DNA of 56,292 bases from Streptomyces sp. A012304. Lineage in GTDB: Bacteria; Actinomycetota; Actinomycetes; Streptomycetales; Streptomycetaceae. The notes below the pieces were generated by a model. That model saw only the letters and a program-made list of their open reading frames with translations, was not told where the DNA came from and made no database searches. This document shows positions 43,781-51,776 of the stretch, in pieces. The stretch spans positions 1 to 56,292 of the forward strand of contig NZ_BQUN01000058.1 of assembly GCF_026008495.1 (NCBI RefSeq), written 5' to 3'. The position numbers and the translations under genes were made by a program. The stretch's first letter is position 1, and every line of letters begins with the position of its first letter.

Positions 43781-45238
43781 TCAGTGGGCGGGGGAGGCGG
43801 CCGCCGCCCGCGACCTGTTCAGCCGGCCGAACCCGCCGGCGAAGAGGGCGGCCAGGCCCACCGAGATCGCCGCGATGGTGAAACTGGTCTCGTAGGCGTG
43901 CTCGGTGGGGACACCGCCCGCCATGGTGTCGGAGGTGAGGATGGCCGCCGTCAGCGAGCTGGCGATGCTGCCGCCGACCAGCCGCACCAGGCTGTTGACG
44001 GCGCTGGCGACGGCGGTCTTCGCGGGGTCCACGTGCTCGACGGCCATGGTGCCCAGGGCCGCGAACGACAGGCCCACGCCGAGGCCCAGCAGCGCGGTGG
44101 CGACGTAGATGTCGTACGGGTGGTCGTGACGCAGGATCAGCCACACGTTGGACAGCGCGGCCACCACCGAGCCGATGGCCACCATGGTCGCCGCAGAGGT
44201 CTTGCGCACCAGACGGCCGGCCAGCGGCGAGATGACGATGAGCAGCAGGGTCGTGGGCAGCAGGTAGACGCCGGCCATCAGCACGGACGCGCCGAAGCCG
44301 TAGCCCACCTTCGACGGGGTCTGCACGTAGTTGGGCAGCAGGGTGAAGCCCGCGTACAGCGCGAAGCCCAGCAGGAACGAGGCGAGGCTGGCTCCGATGG
44401 TGCCCGGGTGGGTGAGCATGGTGATGTCGACCAGCGGGTCGGTGGCCCGGCGCTCGATCGCCACCCAGATCGCGAACAGCGCGGCGGCGGCCACGAGCAG
44501 ACCGATGATCGGCGCCGAGGTCCAGCCCCAGCCGCGGCCCTCGGTGATGGCCAGCAGCAGGCAGACCAGCGCGCCGGTGAAGACGACGGCGCCGGGCACG
44601 TCGGGCCGTCCGCCCGCGGGCGGAGCCACGTCGCGGACGACGAGGGCGGTCAGCACGGTCGCCGCGGCCGCGAGGCCGGTGATGAGCCAGAAGACGATGC
44701 GGTAGCCGCTGGTGTACTCGGCGATGAAACCGCTGATGATCATGCCGAGGCCGACGCCGATGCCCATGGTCGCGCTGAGCACGCCGATACCGGTGGCCAT
44801 CTTCTCGGGGGGCAGCAGATCGCGTACGGCACCGATGGACAGCGGTACCGTCGCCGCGGAGACGCCTTGCAGCACACGGGCGATCATCAGCGTGGTGATC
44901 GAGGTGGACAGCGCGCCGACGACCGAGCCGGCGACCAGCAGGGCGAGGGTGAGCAGCAGCATCCGCCGCCGGCCGTACATGTCGCCGAAGCGGCTGAACA
45001 GCGGGGTGGCCACGGCACCGCACAGCAGGCTGACCGTGAGCGCCCAGCTCACCGCCGACACCGAGGCGTTCAGGGACTGTTCCAGGCGGGGCAGGAGCGG
45101 GATCACCGCGCTCTGCTGGATGGACGCCGTCGAGGCGGTGACGGACAGGGTGAGGACCACCAGGCCCTGCGGCACGGACCGGCGTGTTCCCGGGGCCGGC
45201 GCCGGCTGGGTGAGCGAGGGATTGCCTTGACTGGACAT
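43781..45238 (-). CDS. MFS multidrug/metabolite exporter (DHA2-like)
   Basis: A 485-residue major facilitator. It has about 13-14 hydrophobic segments, motif A RFGDMYGRRRM after the second helix, and motif C-like GVGLGMIISGFIAEY in the fifth helix, marks of drug/H+ antiporters. It is likely the exporter or self-resistance pump for the neighbouring cluster's product. AAGGAG lies seven bases before the ATG. It is divergent from a MarR gene, and the 116-bp interval holds two related operator-like palindromes, so expression is probably induced by a ligand of that repressor. Confidence 0.93.
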   Translation of the reverse strand: MSSQGNPSLTQPAPAPGTRRSVPQGLVVLTLSVTASTASIQQSAVIPLLPRLEQSLNASVSAVSWALTVSLLCGAVATPLFSRFGDMYGRRRMLLLTLALLVAGSVVGALSTSITTLMIARVLQGVSAATVPLSIGAVRDLLPPEKMATGIGVLSATMGIGVGLGMIISGFIAEYTSGYRIVFWLITGLAAAATVLTALVVRDVAPPAGGRPDVPGAVVFTGALVCLLLAITEGRGWGWTSAPIIGLLVAAAALFAIWVAIERRATDPLVDITMLTHPGTIGASLASFLLGFALYAGFTLLPNYVQTPSKVGYGFGASVLMAGVYLLPTTLLLIVISPLAGRLVRKTSAATMVAIGSVVAALSNVWLILRHDHPYDIYVATALLGLGVGLSFAALGTMAVEHVDPAKTAVASAVNSLVRLVGGSIASSLTAAILTSDTMAGGVPTEHAYETSFTIAAISVGLAALFAGGFGRLNRSRAAAASPAH

Positions 45239-45264
45239 GGGTGATCTCCTTTCCGGGAGAATGG

Positions 45265-45285
45265 ATAACTGAGGTAGGTAGTTGC
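45265..45285. promoter_or_regulatory. Second, imperfect MarR-type operator
   Basis: AACTGAGGTAGGTAGTT contains the same AGGTAGGTA core as the perfect palindrome 30 bp away, flanked by AACT/AGTT arms. It lies 27-47 bp upstream of the MFS start, a likely second binding site. Confidence 0.55.
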
Positions 45286-45315
45286 GAGGCGCGCTCCTGG
45301 GCGCCCGCCAACTTC

Positions 45316-45338
45316 ATTACCTACCTTAGGTAGGTAAT
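45316..45338. promoter_or_regulatory. Perfect MarR operator palindrome
   Basis: Two 11-bp arms, ATTACCTACCT and AGGTAGGTAAT, are exact reverse complements around one central T. The site ends 16 bp before the marR ATG, so the repressor would control its own gene and the divergent MFS gene. Confidence 0.85.
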
Positions 45339-45354
45339 TTCTGGAAGGCAAGTC

Positions 45355-45867
45355 ATGGTGGAAGACGTCGACGGACTGTTCTCCCTGGCGCCCCGGCTCG
45401 CACAGCTCGGCGCCGCGCTGAACAGCAACTGGCTGCACGTACGGGCGACGGAACTCGCGGGGATCACACTGGAGCGGCCCGCTCTGCAGATCCTGGGCAT
45501 CCTCCAGGCGAGCGGGAAACCGCTGCGGGTGGGGGAGATCGCCACGGAGATGCGGGTGGAGGGCCCGCATGTGACCCGGCAGGTCCACAACCTGGAGCGC
45601 AAGGGCCTGGTGCACCGGGTGGTCGACCCCGACGACCGCAGGGCCCGGCTGGTCGAGCTCACACCGGAGGGCGACGAGGTCAACTCGCGCTACCGCGAGG
45701 TGGTCATGACCTGGCTCTCCCACGCGTTCGACTCCTGGTCCAAGCAGGACATGGACGATCTGGTCCGGCTGGGCGGGCGGATGGTGGACGACTTCCTCGT
45801 CTTCCTCCAGCAGGCGCAGGACGTCGAGCGGGAGCAACGTCCGGGCAGGCGGGGACGGGAGCGGTGA
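45355..45867 (+). CDS. MarR family transcriptional regulator
   Basis: A 170-residue winged-helix regulator. Helices LERPALQILGILQASG, the recognition region LRVGEIATEMRVEGPHVTRQVHNLERKGLV, and the wing VVDPDDRRARLVELTPEG fit MarR proteins; long terminal helices form the dimer. GGAAGG lies six bases before the ATG. It should repress itself and the divergent exporter through the palindromes between them and release on binding the cluster product or a related phenolic or polyketide ligand. Confidence 0.93.
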   Translation: MVEDVDGLFSLAPRLAQLGAALNSNWLHVRATELAGITLERPALQILGILQASGKPLRVGEIATEMRVEGPHVTRQVHNLERKGLVHRVVDPDDRRARLVELTPEGDEVNSRYREVVMTWLSHAFDSWSKQDMDDLVRLGGRMVDDFLVFLQQAQDVEREQRPGRRGRER

Positions 45868-45962
45868 CCCCGGGTGCCCGACGCCGGCCGGGCCGTCGCC
45901 GTCGGCCGTCGGCGCGGGGCGCCGGGGCCGCGGCATGCGGAGGCGGCCCGCGCCGCGACGCC

Positions 45963-45987
45963 CCGAGCCCTGGACGCGGGGGCTCGG
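45963..45987. terminator. Candidate terminator between marR and fkbH
   Basis: Perfect 8-bp stem CCGAGCCC / GGGCTCGG with a 9-base loop in the 185-bp gap between two convergent genes. The rest of this gap shows no gene. Confidence 0.5.
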
Positions 45988-46052
45988 CAGGCGCCGCGGC
46001 GCAGGCCGTGGAGGCCGGCGGGAGGGGACCGCCGACGGGAGGGGGCCGTGTC

Positions 46053-47177
46053 TCACGGGGTGAGCGCTGGGGTGTCCAGAGCCATGGTGGTGGGGGCCTC
46101 CTGACGGGAGGGCTCCAGGTGCCAGCGCCGGACGCCCTCGTCGGTGACGGCGGGCAGCTCCCGCCCGCACCCGCAGGCCCGGTCCGTGAAACCCTCGAAC
46201 CGGTAGGCGATCTCCATGATGCGGTTGCGGTCGGTGGGCCGGAAGTCGGCCACCAGGTGCACGCCGGCCCGGGCCGCCTGGTCGATCAGCCAGCGCAGGA
46301 CGACCTTCCCCGCCCCGAAGGACACCACCCGGCAGGACGTGGCCAGCAGCTTCAGATGCCAGACCGAGGGGTGCTTCTCCAGGAGCAGGACCCCCACCGC
46401 GCCGTGCGGTCCGAAACGGTCGCTGAGATGGGTCACCAGGACCTCGTGCCGCGGGTCGGACATCAGCGCGCGCAGCGCCGCGTCGTCGTAGTGCACACCG
46501 GTCGCGTTCATCTGGCTGGTGCGCAGGGTGAGTTCCTCGACCCGGGTGAGGTCCTCCGCGGTGGCGCGCGCGATCCGCATCCGCATCCGCAGCGAACGCA
46601 GGAACTCCTCGTCCGGTCCCTCGAAGTCCGAGCGCGCGCTGTCCCGCAGGAAACCGGCCTGGTACATCTGGCGGCGGCGACCGGAGTCCACGGTCAGGGC
46701 CGCCGGCGTGAACTCGGCCCGCCGCGGCAGGGACACGGCCAGCTCGGCGGCGTACAGACGGACGTCCGGCAGGTGGTGGGCCACCTCCGCGCGCTCGGCG
46801 GGCTGGTCGTCGATGAAGCCGATCGCGCCGTGCGCGAAGTTCAGCCGCTCGGCGATGGCCCGCACCGCCCGCGACTTGGGCCCCCAGCCGATGTGCGGCA
46901 GCACGAAGTACTCGGCGATCCCCAGCTTCTCCAGCCGCTGCCAGGCCGTGTCGTGGTCGTTCTTGCTGGCCACGGCCTGGAGCACACCGCGCGCGTCGAG
47001 GGTGTGCACGACCTCCCGGACGGCGTCGGTCAGGACGACGTCGTCGCCCTCCATGAGGGTGCCCTGCCACAGCGTGTTGTCCAGGTCCCACACCAGGCAC
47101 TTCACCAGCGACGGCCGGTGCCGCCCGGCCGGTTCGGACACGGCACCGAGGTCCGTCACGGTCTCTCCTTCGGTCAT
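46053..47177 (-). CDS. fkbH: FkbH-like glyceryl transferase/phosphatase (HAD family)
   Basis: A 374-residue FkbH-type protein. The HAD motif DLDNTLWQG follows CLVW, VASKNDHDTA is motif II, and GFIDDQPAERAEV is the acidic motif. A GNAT-like C-terminal half follows (MRIARATAEDLTRVEELTLRTSQMNATG). FkbH proteins take 1,3-bisphosphoglycerate, remove phosphate and load glyceryl onto an ACP, the first step toward methoxy- or hydroxymalonyl-ACP. The ATG at 47177 overlaps the stop of the acyl-CoA-dehydrogenase gene (ATGA). It is the last gene of the fkbK-J-I-H operon. Confidence 0.92.
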   Translation of the reverse strand: MTEGETVTDLGAVSEPAGRHRPSLVKCLVWDLDNTLWQGTLMEGDDVVLTDAVREVVHTLDARGVLQAVASKNDHDTAWQRLEKLGIAEYFVLPHIGWGPKSRAVRAIAERLNFAHGAIGFIDDQPAERAEVAHHLPDVRLYAAELAVSLPRRAEFTPAALTVDSGRRRQMYQAGFLRDSARSDFEGPDEEFLRSLRMRMRIARATAEDLTRVEELTLRTSQMNATGVHYDDAALRALMSDPRHEVLVTHLSDRFGPHGAVGVLLLEKHPSVWHLKLLATSCRVVSFGAGKVVLRWLIDQAARAGVHLVADFRPTDRNRIMEIAYRFEGFTDRACGCGRELPAVTDEGVRRWHLEPSRQEAPTTMALDTPALTP

Positions 47178-48283
47178 CCCCACACCGCCAGGGCGCTCCG
47201 GGCGAGGGCGAGCTGACAGATCTCGCTGCTGCCCTCGATGATCTCCATCAACTTGGCGTCACGATGGGCGCGCGCCACCACGTGCCCGTCCCGTGCCCCG
47301 GCCGACGCCAGCACCTGCACGGCACGCGAGGCACCCCGCACCGCCTGCGTCGCGCTCACATGCTTGGCCAGCAGTACGGCCGTCACCATCTCCGGCGACC
47401 CGCTGTCCCAGCAGCGGCCGGCGTGCTCGCAGACCCGGGTGGCCGTCTGCTCGGCGACGACCAGCTCGGCCAGATGGCGGGCCACCAGCTGGTGTTCGGC
47501 GATCGGCCGGCCGAACTGCTCACGGCTCGCCGCGTGCCGCGCGGCCGCCGACAGACAGGCCCGCAGGATGCCCGTGCAGCCCCACGCCACGGACATCCGC
47601 CCGTACGCCAGCGCGGCGGTCACCAGCAGGGCCGGTGGCTGACCGGCGCCGGGCAGCACGTTCGCCGCCGGCACCCGCACCGAGGAGAACGCGATGTCGG
47701 CGTGGCCGGCGGCCCGGCAGCCCAGCGGATCGGGGACCGGCTCGATCCGGACGCCGGGCGCGTCGGCGGGCACCACCACGACGGCGGCCCCCGAACCGTA
47801 CGTCCCGAACACCACGAGCAGATCGGCGTAGGCGGCCCCGGTGATCCAGACCTTCGCGCCGTCCACGACCACGCTGTCGCCGTCGGGGACGATCCGGGTG
47901 CGCATCGCCGACAGATCGCTGCCCGCGCCGCTCTCGCTGAACGCGACGGCCGCGAGACCCCCGTCGGTCAGCCGGGGCAGGAAGGCCTCGTGGTGCGACG
48001 GGGAGCCGAGGCGGCGCAGGGTCCAGGCGGCCATCCCCTGCGAGGTCATCAGGCTTCTCAGCGAGCTGCACAGGGATCCGACATGGGCGGTCAGCTCGCC
48101 GTTGTCCAGGCTGGACAGGCCGAGGCCGCCGAACTCGGCCGGCACCTCGGCGCACAGCAGCCCCTTGGTGCCCATCGCGCGCACGAACGGCACGGGGATC
48201 CGGCCCGCCCGGTCCCAGGACTCCGGCGCGTCCCCGATGAGGTCGCCGCTGAGCGCGATCGCCTCGGCGAGCGTCTCAGTCAC
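47174..48283 (-). CDS. fkbI: FkbI-like acyl-CoA (acyl-ACP) dehydrogenase
   Basis: A 369-residue flavin-dependent acyl dehydrogenase. The FAD/substrate motif AFSESGAGSDLSAMRT and the C-terminal catalytic-base region KLMEIIEGSSEICQLALAR are both present. In the FkbG-K pathway this enzyme oxidises the glyceryl/hydroxyacyl group on the dedicated ACP. Its GTG start overlaps the ACP stop by 8 bp and its stop overlaps the fkbH start, so expression is tightly coupled. Confidence 0.92.
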   Translation of the reverse strand: MTETLAEAIALSGDLIGDAPESWDRAGRIPVPFVRAMGTKGLLCAEVPAEFGGLGLSSLDNGELTAHVGSLCSSLRSLMTSQGMAAWTLRRLGSPSHHEAFLPRLTDGGLAAVAFSESGAGSDLSAMRTRIVPDGDSVVVDGAKVWITGAAYADLLVVFGTYGSGAAVVVVPADAPGVRIEPVPDPLGCRAAGHADIAFSSVRVPAANVLPGAGQPPALLVTAALAYGRMSVAWGCTGILRACLSAAARHAASREQFGRPIAEHQLVARHLAELVVAEQTATRVCEHAGRCWDSGSPEMVTAVLLAKHVSATQAVRGASRAVQVLASAGARDGHVVARAHRDAKLMEIIEGSSEICQLALARSALAVWG

Positions 48284-48572
48284 CGCCGCCTCCGGCGGCC
48301 GGGGTCCGCAGCCGGTCCACGAGAGCGGTCATCGTGCCGATGGTGCGGAAGTTGTCCAGCCGCAGCTCCGCCCCGCCGATCGTGACGCCGAAGGTCTTCT
48401 CCAGGAAGACCACCAACTGCATCGCGAACAGCGAGGACACCGCGCCGGTGGCGAAGATGTCCTGGTCGTTCTCCCAGGAGACCTTGGTGTGCCGCCGCAG
48501 GAAGTCCCGGATCAGGTCCTCGTCCGGGGCCGGCGTGTCACTGCGGGGCGTGTCGTTCGCAGCCGTGGTCAT
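48276..48572 (-). CDS. fkbJ: FkbJ-like acyl carrier protein
   Basis: A 98-residue discrete ACP. The attachment Ser lies in ATGAVSSLFAMQLV, the variant of the usual DSL motif found in FkbJ proteins, followed by LVVFLEKTFGVTI. It carries the glyceryl unit through oxidation to the extender stage for the modular PKS. The start overlaps the fkbK stop by 4 bp (ATGA). Confidence 0.9.
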   Translation of the reverse strand: MTTAANDTPRSDTPAPDEDLIRDFLRRHTKVSWENDQDIFATGAVSSLFAMQLVVFLEKTFGVTIGGAELRLDNFRTIGTMTALVDRLRTPAAGGGGD

Positions 48573-49435
48573 GGCATCGCCTCTCCGTAGTCGTAGAAGC
48601 CTCGGCCGCTCTTTCTGCCGAGGTCGCCCTGCGCGACCTTGTCGAGCAGGAGGGTGCAGGGACGGCAGCCCTCGTCCCCGGTGCGCTCGTACAGCACACG
48701 GAGGGAGTCCGCGAGGTTGTCCAGTCCGATCAGGTCGGCCGTGCGCAGCGGGCCGGTGCGGTGGCCGAGGCAGCCCCGCATCAGCGTGTCCACCGCCTCC
48801 GGTGTGGCGCGGCCCTCCTCGACGACCCGCACGGCGTCGTTGATCATCCGGTGGAGGATCCGGCTGGTGACGAAGCCCGGCCCGTCGCCGACCACCACCG
48901 GCTGCCGTCCCAGGGCCGTCAGCAGGGACGTCACCGCGTCCATCGTGCGGTCCGCGGTGCGCGGTCCCCTGGCCACCTCGACCATGGGGATCAGGTACGG
49001 CGGGTTCATGAAGTGGGCGCCGACCAGGTCCTCGGGGCGGTCGACGGCGTCGGCGAGTTCGTCGATGGGGATGGACGAGGTGTTCGAGACGAGGGCCGTG
49101 CCCGGTGACACGGTCGCCGACACCTGGGCGAGCGCCTTGACCTTGGCGTCGAGGAGTTCGGTGACCGCCTCGATCACCACGCCCGCCCCGGCCGCCGCCT
49201 CCGGGGTGGTCGTGACGGTCAGGTCGCCGGGGTCGCGGCCGGCCGGCAGGGCGTTCATCAGCCGGGCCATGCGCAGCTGGTCCTCGATCTGCTCGCGGGC
49301 CCGGCCGGCCTTGTCCTCGTCGACGTCGACCAGGGTGACGGACACGCCGTGCCCGACGGCCAGTGCGGTGATGCCGGCACCCATGACGCCCGCGCCCAGA
49401 ACGACGAGCCGGTACGGCACTTGGTTTTCTGCCAC
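48569..49435 (-). CDS. fkbK: FkbK-like 3-hydroxyacyl dehydrogenase
   Basis: A 288-residue NAD-dependent dehydrogenase of the 3-hydroxyacyl-CoA type. The Rossmann motif VVLGAGVMGAGITALAVGHG, substrate-domain GAHFMNPPYLIPMVE (catalytic His) and C-terminal GLDNLADSLRVLYE/GRKSGRGFYDYG are clear. With FkbI it oxidises glyceryl-ACP to hydroxymalonyl-ACP. The GTG at 49435 is preferred since the Rossmann fold starts only about ten residues later and GGCGGA precedes it. It is the first gene of the operon. The usual O-methyltransferase fkbG is not in this operon or elsewhere in the visible cluster. Confidence 0.92.
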   Translation of the reverse strand: MAENQVPYRLVVLGAGVMGAGITALAVGHGVSVTLVDVDEDKAGRAREQIEDQLRMARLMNALPAGRDPGDLTVTTTPEAAAGAGVVIEAVTELLDAKVKALAQVSATVSPGTALVSNTSSIPIDELADAVDRPEDLVGAHFMNPPYLIPMVEVARGPRTADRTMDAVTSLLTALGRQPVVVGDGPGFVTSRILHRMINDAVRVVEEGRATPEAVDTLMRGCLGHRTGPLRTADLIGLDNLADSLRVLYERTGDEGCRPCTLLLDKVAQGDLGRKSGRGFYDYGEAMP

Positions 49436-49762
49436 GGAATATCCGCCATTCTCTCTTCGTGCTCGGACACTCTTCGGAAGCGAAAAGGGCAGCCGAAAAG
49501 GAAAAGCCGAAAGGGATGGGTCCGCCACCGGGAAGGACGGTCCTTCCGGTGAGGCGGCGTCGCCAGACTGGCCGGGGACACGGGGGAGGGTCAACCCCTG
49601 AAAACCGTGACCGGGCCGGGCCCGACACGGCCGTCGGGAGCGGGGAAGGGGCCAGCGGGCAGGGGGTGCGGCAGGGGTGCGGGCCGAGGGGCCGACTGGG
49701 GTTCAGGCGTCCCGGACAGGGATGGAAAGCGGCAGGTCGGAGGCGTCGTGACGGTCCGGTGA

Positions 49763-49790
49763 GGGTCGCGCGCTAGGGGGTGCGCGACCC
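49763..49790. other. Inverted repeat in the divergent gap
   Basis: Perfect 9-bp arms GGGTCGCGC and GCGCGACCC with a 10-base spacer, about 48 bp upstream of the promoter-like element. It could be a regulator site or a transcription stop insulating the two operons. Confidence 0.45.
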
Positions 49791-49837
49791 CCGGGACAGG
49801 TGCCCGGCAGTGGGGGAGCGGGGCGCGGACTCAGGGG

Positions 49838-49866
49838 TTGTCCGGGATCCGGGCGTCCCATAGTTT
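49838..49866 (+). promoter_or_regulatory. Promoter-like element of the FG-GAP/NRPS/PKS operon
   Basis: TTGTCC and TAGTTT are separated by 17 bp, giving a leader of about 120 bases before the ATG at 49993. Confidence 0.45.
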
Positions 49867-49992
49867 CCTGCTGCACGAATCACCGGATGATCCTCGCGAT
49901 CGCCTCGCGGAATCCCCTCCATCGCTGCGCGGTCGGATCACCTTCATCGCGTGAGAGCGGCTCACAGCTGCCTCCTGAAACCGGGACTCATC

Positions 49993-50859
49993 ATGGGCAC
50001 TCTCAGTTCTGTTCCAGCGGTATTCAGATCCGGCTCGTTCAACGGCGACGGACGACAGGACCTCCTGGTGCGCAACGCGCGCACCGGGGAGTTGTTCGTC
50101 CTGCCGCACCGCGGGGAGTTCAAGGGCCCCGACACCTACGGCGATCCGGTCCTGATCGGCACCGGATTCGGCCTCCACCTGTGGCTGTGCGCCGGCGACC
50201 TCACCGGCGACGGCACCGCGGACCTGGTCTGCATCACGAATGACGACCGCACCCTCGTCTTCCTCAACCAGGGAGGCCTGGACGGTCCGCGCACCCTCGG
50301 GGAACCCATCCACGTCGGCGGCAAGCCCCCGGAGCGCACCTACGACACCATCGCCCTCGGCGACCTGACCGGGAACGGCATCGTCGACATCATCGGCCGG
50401 GTGCAGGGCACCGGTGAGATCCACCGCATCCTGCACCAGGGCAAGGTCGACGGCCCCCACACCTTCGCCCCGCCCGCCGACTTCGCGCTCATCGACCCCA
50501 CGGACCTGCCCGTGGGCCTCGCCGACATCACCGTCAACGGCGAACCCGACCTGCTGGTGCGACGCGTGGACGGGACGCTCGTCGTCCACGAGGTGTACGC
50601 CGGCGGCAAGGGCGAGGACGCCCGCCCCCTGGCACCCGCGGGCTTCCACCCGCTCGGCACCGGCTGGGACAAGGCGCTGGTCATCGACATCACCGACATC
50701 GACGGCGACGGCCGGCCCGATCTGCTGGCCCTGTACGCCGACGGCTCGCTCGTCGTGCACCGCCACAGCGGGACCTTCGACCCGGCCGACCCGGGCGCCA
50801 CCTTCCTGCCGCCCGTCGCGCTCGGCACCGGCTGGGCCGACTTCGACATCGTCAGCTGA
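49993..50859 (+). CDS. FG-GAP/VCBS repeat protein
   Basis: A 288-residue protein that is one beta-propeller-like array. Calcium-loop motifs recur: NGDGRQDLLV, TGDGTADLV, TGNGIVDII, and DGDGRPDLL near the end, with a degenerate repeat between. Such propellers bind Ca and sugars or proteins. No signal peptide is present, unusual for the family, so it may act inside the cell. The ATG at 49993 has GGGA six bases upstream; a GTG at 49951 is also in frame. It heads the + strand operon of the cluster, followed by a 7-bp hairpin before the hydrolase gene. Its role in biosynthesis is unknown. Confidence 0.82.
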   Translation: MGTLSSVPAVFRSGSFNGDGRQDLLVRNARTGELFVLPHRGEFKGPDTYGDPVLIGTGFGLHLWLCAGDLTGDGTADLVCITNDDRTLVFLNQGGLDGPRTLGEPIHVGGKPPERTYDTIALGDLTGNGIVDIIGRVQGTGEIHRILHQGKVDGPHTFAPPADFALIDPTDLPVGLADITVNGEPDLLVRRVDGTLVVHEVYAGGKGEDARPLAPAGFHPLGTGWDKALVIDITDIDGDGRPDLLALYADGSLVVHRHSGTFDPADPGATFLPPVALGTGWADFDIVS

Positions 50860-50886
50860 CCCGCGCCGCACCCCGCGCGGCACCGC

Positions 50887-50907
50887 GGGCCGCCCGGCAC
50901 GCGGCCC
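50887..50907 (+). terminator. Weak hairpin after the FG-GAP gene
   Basis: Perfect 7-bp stem GGGCCGC / GCGGCCC with a 7-base loop, in the 86-bp gap before the hydrolase gene. It may attenuate transcription or set mRNA ends. Confidence 0.4.
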
Positions 50908-50945
50908 CTCTCATCCGTCCTTCCGTCCTCCCTGGGGGTTGGCTC

Positions 50946-51776
50946 GTGGCGCACCACGACGCATGGCGCATTCTCAGCAAGGGCAGCAGGCCCGAGATCC
51001 TGCTCGCCGTCGACTTCGATGTGACGGGCCGCCCGGAGGCACGCTTCAGCGACCTCGTGGCCAACCTGGAGACCGACCACGGCGTGTGGGAGAGCGTGCC
51101 CACCCCCCTCGGCTCCACCGACCCCGCCGGACCCGGGCACCTCGACGCCTGGCACGAGGGCCTCGGCCCCGACCACCCCCCGGTGAAGGCCGTCATGGGC
51201 TACTGCGTCGGCGGGGTCTACGCCGCCGAACTCGCCGCCCGCCTCACCGCGACGCAGGACCGCCCACCCCTCGTCCTGCTCTTCGACCCCGAACTGTCCA
51301 CCGCCCCCACCCTGTACTGGCAGTTCCACAAGGTGATGGAGTTCATGAGGTCCACCGGCGCCGGACCGGAGATCGACGCGGCCCAGGACGCCGGCCGGCA
51401 CGCCCAGGAGAGCGCCGGCGACCTGACGGAACTCGCCCGGGAACTCGTCGGCCTCTTCCGCGCCACCGGCGAGACCGTCCTCACCCGCGCCGGCCTCGAC
51501 GCCACCCGCCGCGCCGAACTCACCGACGTCTTCACCGCGTTCATGTCCTACCTGGCGGGCGGTGGCCGGTACGACCCGCTGTCCCGGTGGACCTCAGCGG
51601 TGGCCATCAGCTCCGCCAGCCCCCAGAGCGGCCTCAACGGCATCCGGGCCCACCTGCCCGGGACACGACACGACCTGGTGGCCCGCGAGATCAGGCTGCC
51701 CCTGGAACACGCCGAGCTGCTGCGTGCCCCGGCGGTCGCCGAGGCCGTCGCCGAGCTGCTGGCGGAGACGTCATGA
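50946..51776 (+). CDS. Thioesterase-like alpha/beta hydrolase with a cysteine nucleophile
   Basis: A 276-residue protein with an alpha/beta hydrolase core. A first strand (PEILLAVDFDVTG) and an acyl-binding region precede the nucleophile elbow AVMGYCVGGVYAAELA, where Cys87 replaces the usual Ser. VLLFDPE and LEHAELLRAP may supply Asp and His. Discrete type II thioesterases of PKS/NRPS clusters share this plan, and Cys nucleophiles occur in some chain-releasing thioesterases (for example in the beta-lactone synthetase ObiF). GGGGG lies seven bases before the GTG. Its stop overlaps the NRPS start (ATGA), tying it to that module as an editing or acyl-transfer enzyme. The exact reaction is open. 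Confidence 0.65.
   Translation: MAHHDAWRILSKGSRPEILLAVDFDVTGRPEARFSDLVANLETDHGVWESVPTPLGSTDPAGPGHLDAWHEGLGPDHPPVKAVMGYCVGGVYAAELAARLTATQDRPPLVLLFDPELSTAPTLYWQFHKVMEFMRSTGAGPEIDAAQDAGRHAQESAGDLTELARELVGLFRATGETVLTRAGLDATRRAELTDVFTAFMSYLAGGGRYDPLSRWTSAVAISSASPQSGLNGIRAHLPGTRHDLVAREIRLPLEHAELLRAPAVAEAVAELLAETS

Larger units (their letters stand above)
49436..49992. other. Divergent intergenic region of the NRPS/PKS cluster
   Basis: About 557 bp between fkbK and the FG-GAP gene. The fkbK side is purine-rich without a clear promoter. The centre has the hairpin at 49763-49790, and the right side holds a promoter-like pair at 49838-49866. No gene is visible. Confidence 0.55.

Noticed and set aside
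42858..45317. Long minus frame across the Ig-like and MFS genes
   Set aside because: It is out of frame with both recognisable proteins, low in complexity and full of Pro/Arg/Gly.
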